From positions 279,463-343,462 of the forward strand of contig NZ_SJER01000005.1 of NCBI RefSeq assembly GCF_004785955.1: a stretch of 64,000 nt of DNA, written 5' to 3'. The stretch is from Halostella litorea (lineage in GTDB: Archaea; Halobacteriota; Halobacteria; Halobacteriales; Natronoarchaeaceae). This document shows positions 55,401 to 62,280 of this stretch, one piece after another (within the stretch, counting starts at the first letter, position 1; every line of letters begins with the position of its first letter). The notes beneath the pieces were generated by a model. That model saw only the letters and a program-made list of their open reading frames with translations. It was not told the DNA's origin and did not search any database. The position numbers and the translations under genes are program-made.

Positions 55401-56264
55401 GTTCGCCACAGCCGGTGGCTCCCGCGCGAAGTAATCGACGCTGGAATCCGACTCCACCCAGTCGTAACTCCACTGGTGTTTACCGGTGTCAGCGTCGAGG
55501 GCGTACAGCCAGGGCTGCCAGTCGTCGCCCGTCGCGTTCGCGCCCGACACGAAGACGGTGCCATCGGCGACAGCGATGCCGTGCGTTCGGTTCTCGGCCG
55601 CGAACGTCCAGCGCTGGCTCCCGGTATCGGCATCGACCGCGTACAGGTGCTCGCTGGTGCTCCCCTGGAACTTCACGCCGTAGAAGACGGTGCCGTTAGC
55701 GACCGTCATATCCGAGACGTACCGGCCGTCGGAGCCGGCGCTGGTGTGGTGCCAGTCGATGGTCCCGGTGTCGGGGTCGAACGCCATCACCGACGTGTCG
55801 TTGATGACGTACCCCGTCCCGTCGACGACCGCAACGTCCCGCGGGTCACCCGGGAACGAGGTCTGCCAGCGGAGGGTACCATCCGTAGCGTTGACGGCAG
55901 TAACGTTCCCGCCATTGTTTCCGCCGGCGTAGACGGTCCCGTTCGCCACGACGGGAGCCGTTGCCGCGTCGCAGACCGTACACTCCCATTCCAGCGTCAC
56001 GTTGGTCCGCGGACCCGCCGAATTCGGATTGTAACCGGTTCTCGCGCTGTCGGCCTGGGTGACTCGCCAGCCCGCGTCGTCAGTGCCCCCCTCGCTGTCG
56101 TTGAAGGCCGTATCGGTAAGGGCCGGCCCATCGACGCGTGGCGTGCTGGCCGCGTCGCCGGCAGTGGCTGTGCCAACTGCCCCTGCCGGTATCGCGACCA
56201 TCGACACCAGCATTACCGCCGCGAGTGCAACTCCGCGAACGGCGTCGACCGGATCGTCACCCAT
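52446..56264 (-). CDS. Large secreted protein: PQQ-like propeller, five PKD domains, PGF-pre-PGF and CARDB-like domains, C-terminal anchor
   Basis: A 1272-residue protein starting MGDDPVDAVRGVALAAVMLV, with a Sec leader. Residues about 50-440 contain repeated propeller strands (LYAVDADTGSQRWTF, LYALDADTGKHQWSY, VEALDASTGTERWQT) like PQQ/BamB proteins. Five PKD domains follow (about 450-900), the last four nearly identical. Then comes an Asp/Glu/Ser-rich linker, a PGF-pre-PGF-type region (FTFQVDQEELDGL...YRYNEELDRWEERPT), a CARDB-like domain (DVRIQAFVTNTGGANGTYEAQLS), an acidic stalk and ELGGFGIVVALLALVLIVGAGRYRSGRS. That tail looks like a PGF-CTERM sorting signal with Pro changed to Gly. It is likely a cell-surface adhesin or structural protein. 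Confidence 0.85.
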   Translation of the reverse strand: MGDDPVDAVRGVALAAVMLVSMVAIPAGAVGTATAGDAASTPRVDGPALTDTAFNDSEGGTDDAGWRVTQADSARTGYNPNSAGPRTNVTLEWECTVCDAATAPVVANGTVYAGGNNGGNVTAVNATDGTLRWQTSFPGDPRDVAVVDGTGYVINDTSVMAFDPDTGTIDWHHTSAGSDGRYVSDMTVANGTVFYGVKFQGSTSEHLYAVDADTGSQRWTFAAENRTHGIAVADGTVFVSGANATGDDWQPWLYALDADTGKHQWSYDWVESDSSVDYFAREPPAVANGTVYLPVERRVKDGLSIDSYGYVYAFDAASGANSWTTNFTDQKPTGTPKISVANGTVYANSKDYRVEALDASTGTERWQTKLFVEGTSGTDRSYPAVADGMIYVTDANGFIRGFDASDGSEVWSDYSGGIGNYPPAVANGNVYVVDRQGYVQAWGGESTSNQAPAATFTYSPSSPTVGGDVTFDASNSTDSDGSVVSYEWDFDGDGNYEKTGESVTHSFTTNGTTTVSLRVTDDGGTTNTTQQTVEVTSTSKSPTATFTAAPRPGYAGEFITFNASNSTDPDGNIVEYEWDFVGDNSFDSNSSDPDFRFQYDSARQENVTLRVTDESGNTDTYTQTITVEQGAPNATFTTSPQPGYAGEFITFNASNSTDPNDKIVEYEWDFVGDSSFDSNSSESDFRFKYDSARQENITLRVTDADGNTDTFTRTITVKREAPNATFTASPRPAYAGEFITFNASNSTDPNDNIVKYEWDFVGNSSFDSNSSNPDFRFLYDSARQENVTLRVTDESGDTDTYTQTITVKQGAPNATFTTSPQPGHAGEFITFNASNSTDPNNKIVKYEWDFVGDSSFDSNSSDPDFRFQYDSARQENVTLRVTDADGNTGTFTRTITVTDDSDDSGGSVPSSGDDEFDDDEGSDDAADNDDEAETTVQSENESSETGTSVQSSVQNAIAGQRIGVDVPAPQREQHFELDEVALTPAQNGSLSLDVEASSEPLNSTPDAELPSEGTEELGYVSVNASVDNANIEESQFTFQVDQEELDGLESKPENIAMYRYNEELDRWEERPTRVVGREDGELVLRTTGDRFSEWTVAAKTADLAITDTETDVEAATTGEDVRIQAFVTNTGGANGTYEAQLSANGEVIDRKTATVPANRTVVVDFVRTFDQPGRYEMQVNDVTVGQINVTEDSQEDTADGTSTDDMSTDEEGDNSEDDAGADDGSVTDGDNNVTDDDDEDDANVELGGFGIVVALLALVLIVGAGRYRSGRS
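53578..54657 (-). repeat. Four tandem 270-bp PKD repeats, arranged as two 540-bp pairs
   Basis: The motif GTGATCGT recurs at 53578, 53848, 54118 and 54388, exactly 270 bases apart. Each unit encodes a 90-residue PKD domain (PGYAGEFITFNASNSTDP...YEWDFVGD...YDSARQENVTLRVTD). Alternating copies share endings: units 1 and 3 from the N-terminal side end DTYTQTITV, units 2 and 4 end TFTRTITV. This points to duplication of a two-domain block. Confidence 0.85.
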
Positions 56265-56773
56265 CGAAACACCACCTCGTTCGCCCGACCGGTGCTGACA
56301 GTCCCGATACCACGAAAGCACCCGGGATAGCGAGAGCGCTCAGCCGACCGCCGTCAGTCATCGGTGCCCCCTCCAGGTGATACACTCGCGCGTGTTCGTG
56401 ATGTAGCCGACAGCGTCGTCATCCGCTGTACCCGCCGATAACGTATCATTTACTTGTGTGATGGATGACGGGATCTTAAATCGTAGCACTACCTATGTAG
56501 TGGCACCCGATCTGTCCCCTAGTCGGGAGTTTCGGTCAACCCCGCAGCGTAATCTAGTTGATGTACTCGATGAGTCGGCCTGGTTCGTCGGCAGTCGTTT
56601 GTGCCGCCCAGCCCCGCCGGTTCCGTAGTGAGGACGTTCGGGTTCCGCAGGCATACGGCGGTGCGTCCGACATCGGTTGCATCGACGACGGCCGCCCGGC
56701 AGCGTCCGGCGGATGCCGCCGCGGTCCTGCCGACGAAGAAACACTGAAACGCCGGCCCGTCGAACGCACGTCC
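56265..56773. other. 509-base intergenic region between PKD and Gfo/Idh genes
   Basis: No convincing gene is seen; in-frame extensions of both neighbours lack family similarity. The middle is AT-rich (ATCTTAAAT near 56473). CACTAC-CTAT-GTAGTG (56487-56502) and ACTC-GAT-GAGT (56565-56575) are perfect symmetric sites. GAAACAC at 56738 begins the promoter stretch that is duplicated at 52183. Confidence 0.5.
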
Positions 56774-57880
56774 ATGACCCTACAGGTCGGCGTACTCGGC
56801 TATCGGTTCATGGGCAAGGCCCACGCGAACGCGCTGGCGCGGCTCCCGATGTTCTTCCCCGACGCGCCGGACGTCGAGCGGGACGTGCTCGTCGGCCGCG
56901 ACGAGGAGGCGCTCGCGGACGCCGCGGACCAACTCGGCTTCTCCGGGACGGCGACGGACTGGCGCGACGTGGTCGACGAGGTGGACGTCTTCTACAACCT
57001 TGGCCCGAACCACGTCCACGCCGAGCCGTCCATCGCGGCGCTCGAAGCCGGCACGCCGGTCTTCTGCGAGAAGCCGCTCGCGCCGACCCTCGACGCGGCC
57101 CGGGAGATCCGCGACGCCGCCCGGGACGCCGGCGTCCCGGCGGGGAACGCCTTCAACTACCGGTTCGTGCCGGCGATCCAGTACGCGAAGAATCTGATCG
57201 ACGGCGGCGAACTCGGCGAGATCCGCCACTTCCGCGGCACATACCTCCAGGACTGGCTGGTCGACCCCGAGGCACCCTGGTCGTGGCGCAACGACGAGGA
57301 GATGGCAGGCAGCGGCGCGCTCGGCGACCTGGGAGCACACACCGTCGACCTCGCTCGGTTTCTCGTCGGCGACGTCGAGCGCGTCAGCGGCCACCTGAAG
57401 ACGTTCGTCGACGAGCGGCCGGTCGAAGGGAGCGACGAGACGCGTCCCGTGACCGTCGACGACGCCTACTCGGCGCAGGCGGAGTTCGAGAACGGCGCGA
57501 TGGGGACGTTCGAGGCCTCCCGCTTCGCCACCGGCCACAAGAACGACCACAGCATCGAGGTCCACGGTTCGAAGGGGAGCCTGCGGTTCTCGCTGGAACG
57601 GCTGAACGAACTCGAAGTCCTCCGCGAGGGTAACCGCGGCTACGAGACGGTGCTCGTCACCGAGGAGGACGACCCGTACGTCGACCACTGGTGGCCGCCC
57701 GGCCACGTCATCGGCTGGGAGCACACGTTCGTCCACGAGAACTACGAGTTCCTCTCGGCGGTCGCGAACGACGGCGAGTTCGAGCCGAGTTTCGAGGACG
57801 GGTACGCCGCGCAGGCGGTGCTTGACGCCGTGGAGCGGAGCGACGAAACCGCCCAGTGGGCCGAGGTCGAGCGCCGATAG
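56774..57880 (+). CDS. Gfo/Idh/MocA family dehydrogenase (intact copy)
   Basis: A 368-residue NAD(P)-dependent sugar dehydrogenase-like protein. VGVLGYRFMGKAHANALARLP is the nucleotide fold, FCEKPLAPTLDAAREI carries the EKP lysine, and GSGALGDLGAHTVDLARFLVGDVERV holds the catalytic His region. Homology begins at ATG 56774. A diverged, internally deleted copy of its 5' part lies at 52183-52402, and its last 25 or so bases recur just after the stop at 57916-57942, so both ends have partial copies. Substrate unknown; in haloarchaea relatives include D-xylose and glucose-fructose type oxidoreductases. Confidence 0.85.
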   Translation: MTLQVGVLGYRFMGKAHANALARLPMFFPDAPDVERDVLVGRDEEALADAADQLGFSGTATDWRDVVDEVDVFYNLGPNHVHAEPSIAALEAGTPVFCEKPLAPTLDAAREIRDAARDAGVPAGNAFNYRFVPAIQYAKNLIDGGELGEIRHFRGTYLQDWLVDPEAPWSWRNDEEMAGSGALGDLGAHTVDLARFLVGDVERVSGHLKTFVDERPVEGSDETRPVTVDDAYSAQAEFENGAMGTFEASRFATGHKNDHSIEVHGSKGSLRFSLERLNELEVLREGNRGYETVLVTEEDDPYVDHWWPPGHVIGWEHTFVHENYEFLSAVANDGEFEPSFEDGYAAQAVLDAVERSDETAQWAEVERR

Positions 57881-57942
57881 GCGTCTCGACCGCACCGCTG
57901 GGCGGTTTCCGAGTCAGCGGGCCGAGGTCGAGCGACGGGAGG
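57845..57942. repeat. Inverted and direct repeats across the stop codon of the Gfo/Idh gene
   Basis: GAAACCGCCCAG (57845-57856) and CTGGGCGGTTTC (57898-57909) form perfect 12-base arms spanning the stop codon. GGGCCGAGGTCGAGCG occurs at 57858-57873 and again at 57919-57934, 61 bases apart, so the gene's 3' end has been copied downstream. The hairpin could end transcription. Confidence 0.7.
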
Positions 57943-57977
57943 CATCCCACGTCGCCGGGCGACGCGGGCGTGCCCGG

Positions 57978-58829
57978 TCAGAACTCCCGCTGCCCCTCGT
58001 CGGTGATGACGCCGTCCAGCAGTTCGAGCGGCGTCGCGTCGTAGCTCGGGTTCGACACGTCAAACCCCTCGGTCGGTTCCCGCATCACCTCGCTGGCCGA
58101 GCGGTACTCGTTCTCGAAGACGAACCCCTCGTCGATGATCTTCACCCCGGAGCCGACGACGCTCATCGGGACGCCGAGCTGTGCGGCCGTCGACGCGATG
58201 GGGAACGTGCCGACGCGGTTGTACAGCGTGTCGTCGGCGATGGAGGTCATCCCCATCAGCACGCGGTCGCAGTCGGGCAACACCTCGCCGCAGGCGGCGT
58301 CGGTGAGCAGCGTCGTCTCGACGCGGTCCATCCCGGCGAGGGTCCGCGCCGTCTTCCGGCCGAGGTAGCGGGGGCGGGCCTCGGTGACGTACACGTGGAG
58401 GTAGTTCCCGTCCCGCACCGCCCGCTCGACGGCTTCGAGGAACGTCGACGAGTACGCGTGGGTGAGCAGCGTCTCGCCGTCCTCGAGCGTGTCGGCGGCC
58501 CGGGCGGCCGCCTCGCGCTTGCCGGTCTCGATGTCCTCGACGACCCGGTCGATGACCCGCTCCAGCCGCGCCATCGCGTCCGCGACGGCGTCGTCGTCCG
58601 CGTCGAGCACCTCGCGCTCGATCCGCCGGAGCGCGTTCTGGAGCGACGCGTGGGACGGGTTCGCGCGGCGGAGCGTCTTGCTGTTGCGCTCGATGTCCCG
58701 GTGGAACGCCTCGACCGAGGCGAACTCGCGGTCGAGCAGCTCCTCCAGCGCGCGGCTCGCCTTCACGGCGACGACGGAGGAGCTGTGGGTCTGCATCGCC
58801 TCGATCTCCTCGACCGTCTCGTCGATCAT
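57978..58829 (-). CDS. Ribose-1,5-bisphosphate isomerase / eIF2B-alpha-like protein
   Basis: A 283-residue member of the ISOCOT fold group that includes eIF2B alpha, methylthioribose-1-phosphate isomerase and archaeal ribose-1,5-bisphosphate isomerase. An N-terminal helical region (residues 1-110) precedes the Rossmann-like core: LLTHAYSSTFLEAVERAVRD, VYVTEARPRYLGRKTARTLAG, LLTDAACGEVLPDCDRVLMGMTSIADD and NRVGTFPIASTAAQLGVPMSVVGSG. In Thermococcus the isomerase feeds AMP breakdown into RuBisCO; no such genes are near here. Length is somewhat short for the enzyme, so a regulator role remains possible. Confidence 0.8.
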   Translation of the reverse strand: MIDETVEEIEAMQTHSSSVVAVKASRALEELLDREFASVEAFHRDIERNSKTLRRANPSHASLQNALRRIEREVLDADDDAVADAMARLERVIDRVVEDIETGKREAAARAADTLEDGETLLTHAYSSTFLEAVERAVRDGNYLHVYVTEARPRYLGRKTARTLAGMDRVETTLLTDAACGEVLPDCDRVLMGMTSIADDTLYNRVGTFPIASTAAQLGVPMSVVGSGVKIIDEGFVFENEYRSASEVMREPTEGFDVSNPSYDATPLELLDGVITDEGQREF

Positions 58830-58899
58830 GTTCGGATCCTAACCGCCGGCCGTGAAAGCCCTTATCCCCGAAAGCCATCGGCGCTCCCCGGCGGCCGCC

Positions 58900-59002
58900 G
58901 GCGCACGCTTCGAGCGCCTGCCCTCCCCCGTCTGCTGGCGGCGCTCGCGTGGCCTCACGGGCTTCGCCCGTTCGGCCATGCCGAGGCGACTGCGTCGCCT
59001 CG
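58900..59002. repeat. Hairpin array with second copy of the dispersed 31-base repeat
   Basis: Bases 58900-58930 are identical to 20766-20796. Downstream follow ACGGGC-TTC-GCCCGT (58957-58971) and CGAGGCGA-CTGCG-TCGCCTCG (58982-59002), both perfect hairpins. This copy lies between divergent genes, so it is not a shared terminator. Confidence 0.65.
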
Positions 59003-59099
59003 CACCGCTCGCACACGCCAGCGCGGCCACTGGACGATCGTCGTTCGTCGGAACAGGTTCCCGCCGGAGCTAACTGTCCGCGCGCCCTACGTCCGGAGG

Positions 59100-59399
59100 A
59101 TGGTCTCGGTCACCTACACCTGCCCCTACTGCGACGCGGTCGTGGCGATAGACCGCGACCCCTACCTGCGGGACAAGTCCGTCACGACGGAGCCACAGGG
59201 CGACCGCGAGTACGCCAGCACCACCGGCGCGTACGAGGACGCCGACGGCATCGAGTTCGTCTGCATCGGCGACCCCGAGGACCCCGACGACGGCTGCGGG
59301 CGGACGTTCTATCTCAACTACGTGAAGTACGAGCGCGGCCGCGAACTCCACGAGGGGCCGTCGCTCGAAGACACCCCGCGGTTCGACTTCAACCCATGA
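59100..59399 (+). CDS. Small zinc-ribbon protein, first of a coupled pair
   Basis: A 99-residue protein, MVSVTYTCPYCDAVVAIDRDPYLRDKSV. It has CPYC near the N-terminus and later single Cys residues at FVCIGDPEDPDDGCGRTFYLNYVKYERG, so a zinc site from CxxC plus CIGD...DDGCG is likely. It is acidic and probably cytoplasmic. The stop overlaps the ATG of the next gene (ATGA). Function is unknown. Confidence 0.7.
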   Translation: MVSVTYTCPYCDAVVAIDRDPYLRDKSVTTEPQGDREYASTTGAYEDADGIEFVCIGDPEDPDDGCGRTFYLNYVKYERGRELHEGPSLEDTPRFDFNP

Positions 59400-59608
59400 A
59401 CGACGACGTACTCGACGAACAGCGCGAACTCGTATCGCTGCTCGAGGACGCGGGCTGGGACGTCACCGAGACGGAGCTGTCGGTGTACGAGAGCCCGTGG
59501 GAGAACGACGACTCGCCGGAGGCGACGGTGACGCTGACCGCGCGGAAGCTGCTCGGGGACGACGACGGGGAGGACGGCGACGACGCCAGCGAGTTCCGGA
59601 TCGGCTAA
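59396..59608 (+). CDS. Small acidic protein, second of a coupled pair
   Basis: A 70-residue protein starting MNDDVLDEQRELVSLLEDAGWDVTETELSVYESPWEN. It looks like one helix followed by strands and an acidic tail (DDDGEDGDDASEF). Translation is coupled to the zinc-ribbon gene through ATGA. Its stop overlaps that of the convergent rtcB gene by two bases. No family or function is recognised; the coupling suggests it works with its partner. Confidence 0.7.
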   Translation: MNDDVLDEQRELVSLLEDAGWDVTETELSVYESPWENDDSPEATVTLTARKLLGDDDGEDGDDASEFRIG

Positions 59609-61062
59609 CCCTTGATGTTGCAGACGGGGAAGGTTCGTGCGACCTTGTCGCCGATGCCGAGCGCGTCGGAGACGCGGACCACCTCGTCGACGTCCTTGTA
59701 CACGCCGGGGGCCTCCTCCGCGACGGTCGCGCCGCTCTCGGCTTTCACGTAGACGCCCTGCTGTTCCAGGTCGTCCTGCACGTCACCGCCCCAGTAGTCC
59801 TGCTTGGCCTGCGTGCGGCTCATCAGCCGGCCCGCGCCGTGGGCCGTCGAGCCGAAGGTCAGGTCCATCGACGACTCGCCGCCGCGCAGGACGTAGCTCC
59901 CCGCGCCCATGCTCCCGGGGATGATGATCGGCTGGCCGACGTCGCGGTACGCGGCGGGCACCTCCGGGTGCCCGGCGGGGAACGCACGGGTCGCGCCCTT
60001 GCGGTGGACGTACAGTTCGCGGTCCTCGCCGTCGACCGTATGGGTCTCCTTCTTGGCGATGTTGTGTGCCACGTCGTACAGCAGTTCCATCCCCAGTTGC
60101 TCCCACGTCCGGTCGAACACGCGCTCGAACACCCGGCGCGTGCGGTGCATGATGACCTGCCGGTTCACCCACGCGAAGTTGATCGCGGCACACATCGCGC
60201 CGTAGTACTCCTCCGCGAGTTCGGACCCGGCCGGCGCGGCGGCCAGTTCCTTGTCGGGCAGGTCCGCAAGCAGGTCGCCGTGTTCCTGCTCGATCCGCCG
60301 CAGGTAGTCGTTGCACACCTGGTGGCCCAGCCCCCGGCTCCCGCAGTGGATCAGGACGACTATCTGGTCCTCCCGGAGGTCGAACGACGCCGCGACGTCC
60401 TCGCGGAACACGTCGGTGACGCGCTGGACCTCGAGGAAGTGGTTGCCGCTGCCGAGGCTGCCGATCTGGTTGCGCCCGCGGTCCTTGGCCTTCTGCGAGA
60501 CCGCCGCGGGATCGGCGTCCGGCCGCCGCCCCTCGTCCTCGCAGGCGCGGAGGTCGGCCTCGACGCCGTACCCCGCCTCGACGGCCCACTCGACGCCGCG
60601 GGAGAGGATCCCCTCGACCGCGTCGGCGTCGCCCTTGACGATGCCGCCCCCGCCCAGCCCGGAGGGGACGTTGGCGAACAGCGCGTCGACGAGTTCCTCC
60701 TCCTTTCCGCGCACGTCGTCGTACGTCAGGTCGGTCGTCATCATCCGGACGCCGCAGTTGATGTCGTAGCCGACCGCCCCCGGCGAGATGCAGCCGTTCT
60801 CGGCGTCCATCGCGCCGACGCCGCCCACGGGGAAGCCGTACCCCTGGTGGCCGTCGGGCATGCAGAGCGCGTGCTCGGTGATCCCCGGCAAGTGGGTGGC
60901 GTTCTTGAGTTGCTGGAGCGTCTTGTCCTCGCTTATCTCGTCCAGCAGCGCCTCGCTCGCCAGCACGCGAGCGGGGGTTCGCATGTCGCCCTCCCGCGGG
61001 ATCTCCCAGACGTACTCACGCACCCGTTCGAGCGTGATGCCGTCCGCATCGTAGGTGGTCAT
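59605..61062 (-). CDS. rtcB: RNA-splicing ligase RtcB
   Basis: A 485-residue RNA ligase that joins RNA 2',3'-cyclic phosphate ends to 5'-OH ends, as in tRNA splicing. Metal ligands lie in GAVGYDINCGVRMM (Asp100, Cys103) and later His sites (GSLGSGNHFLEVQ, VLIHCGSRGLGHQV, SMGAGSYVLRG). The guanylylated histidine lies in FGSTAHGAGRLMSRTQAK. Length is the usual one for an intein-free RtcB. ATG 61062 starts the family pattern; the longer frame runs into the archease gene in another frame. The archease activator is encoded just upstream on the same strand. Confidence 0.96.
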   Translation of the reverse strand: MTTYDADGITLERVREYVWEIPREGDMRTPARVLASEALLDEISEDKTLQQLKNATHLPGITEHALCMPDGHQGYGFPVGGVGAMDAENGCISPGAVGYDINCGVRMMTTDLTYDDVRGKEEELVDALFANVPSGLGGGGIVKGDADAVEGILSRGVEWAVEAGYGVEADLRACEDEGRRPDADPAAVSQKAKDRGRNQIGSLGSGNHFLEVQRVTDVFREDVAASFDLREDQIVVLIHCGSRGLGHQVCNDYLRRIEQEHGDLLADLPDKELAAAPAGSELAEEYYGAMCAAINFAWVNRQVIMHRTRRVFERVFDRTWEQLGMELLYDVAHNIAKKETHTVDGEDRELYVHRKGATRAFPAGHPEVPAAYRDVGQPIIIPGSMGAGSYVLRGGESSMDLTFGSTAHGAGRLMSRTQAKQDYWGGDVQDDLEQQGVYVKAESGATVAEEAPGVYKDVDEVVRVSDALGIGDKVARTFPVCNIKG

Positions 61063-61135
61063 ACCCGACCCTCGGGCGGGCGGCCCGGAATACGTTTCGT
61101 CTGCGGGGTCGACGGGCGGCGTCCCCGACCGCCGC

Positions 61136-61546
61136 TCACACGTCGAAGACGACGTACGCCTCCCAGCCGTCGTCGGTCTCCCGCAGGTCCATCTCGGAGT
61201 ACGTGACGGCCTTGACCTCGCGGGCCCGCACCGCCGACAGCGGCACCCCGCGCGCGCTCGCCGACAGGTGCCACTCGCCGTCCCGTTCCGCGACTGTCGC
61301 CCGATTGTCGACGGGCAGCACCGAGCGCACGTCGCGCTGGAAGATGAGTTCGTCGAGGTAGTCGAACAGCAGCGCCTCGCGGCTCTCGGCGGCCACCGAC
61401 ACGTCGAACCGCTCGCCGTCCGCGGGCACGTCGTCACACATCGCGGCCGCGAGCCCGTCCGCGGCGGCCGCGAAGGCGTCGCCGAGGCGGTCGCCGGCGG
61501 CGGCCACCGCCACGTCGGCGGTGTGGTCGCGGAGCTCGTAGGGCAT
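61136..61546 (-). CDS. Archease, RtcB activator
   Basis: A 136-residue protein with the archease pattern: MPYELRDHTADVAVAAAGDRLGDAFAAAADGLAAAMCD, the DHTAD segment supplying metal-binding Asp and His, then LLFDYLDELIFQRDV and VKAVTYSEMDLRETDDGWEAYVVFDV, with the conserved C-terminal Asp. Archease speeds guanylylation of RtcB. It lies 73 bases upstream of rtcB on the same strand, an expected partnership. Confidence 0.95.
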   Translation of the reverse strand: MPYELRDHTADVAVAAAGDRLGDAFAAAADGLAAAMCDDVPADGERFDVSVAAESREALLFDYLDELIFQRDVRSVLPVDNRATVAERDGEWHLSASARGVPLSAVRAREVKAVTYSEMDLRETDDGWEAYVVFDV

Positions 61547-61683
61547 ACCGGAGCCTTTCCCGCCCGGGCGTTTGGCGTTTCGGATCCGCGACGGCGGCTG
61601 CCCGAGAGCGGGGAGCCGGCTCGGCGCCCGAAGCGGCGGTCGGCGCCGGCGAACGGCGCGGGAACCGCGCCGGCTGCCGGTGG

Positions 61684-61696
61684 AATTATATTTGCG
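61684..61696 (+). promoter_or_regulatory. TATA box of the GNAT gene
   Basis: AATTATATTTGCG stands out against the GC-rich background, with its core about 25-30 bases before the GTG at 61716. It decides the start choice because no ATG follows at the right distance. Confidence 0.6.
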
Positions 61697-61715
61697 AATC
61701 CACTACAGGGAGCCA

Positions 61716-62192
61716 GTGAGCGTCAAGGTCGACATTCGGGTCGTCGGAGCCGGCAGCGACGAGTACATCGAGGAGGCGTGGGACCTGAAGGAGTCGATCC
61801 GCGACGAGGACGGCGTGCTCAAGCAGCGTCGCGGCTTTTTCACCGACGCCTACCGGCGCTCGACGGTCCACGTCGCGTTCTGCGACGACGAACTCGTCGG
61901 CTTCTCGGCCGCGCGGCGCGACGGCTACATCCTCTTTCTCGCCGTCGCCCCCGAACACCGGAGCGAGGGGCTGGGCGAACAGCTCGTCGCCCGCGTCGCC
62001 GACGACCACTCGTCGGTCACCTGCCACGCGCGGACCACCAACGAGAACGCCCTCCAGTTCTACGAGCACCTCGGCTTCGAGATCAAACGGCGCATCGACA
62101 ACTACTACGAGGACGGCGGCGACGCCTACTACCTGAAGCTGGGCTCCGACGCGGGGATCGCCGAGCGGCTCTCCGACATCATCCGCGGGTAG
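61716..62192 (+). CDS. GNAT-family N-acetyltransferase
   Basis: A 158-residue acetyltransferase starting at GTG 61716, VSVKVDIRVVGAGSDEYIEEAW. The acetyl-CoA loop is LAVAPEHRSEGLGEQLVARVADDH (motif A, with R/QxxGxG as RSEGLG), followed by ARTTNENALQFYEHLGFEIKRRIDNYY (motif B). The pattern is close to RimI/ribosomal-protein type acetyltransferases. AATTATATTTGCG at about 61684-61696 is a strong TATA box some 25 bases upstream, supporting the GTG start of a leaderless message. Confidence 0.85.
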   Translation: MSVKVDIRVVGAGSDEYIEEAWDLKESIRDEDGVLKQRRGFFTDAYRRSTVHVAFCDDELVGFSAARRDGYILFLAVAPEHRSEGLGEQLVARVADDHSSVTCHARTTNENALQFYEHLGFEIKRRIDNYYEDGGDAYYLKLGSDAGIAERLSDIIRG

Positions 62193-62280
62193 CGCGGCGG
62201 CGACCGAGAGCGTCGCCCCGGACGGCGGCGGGGCGCGTTCGGCACGCTTTTCCCACCCCCACGCTTACCGGACTGACGAC

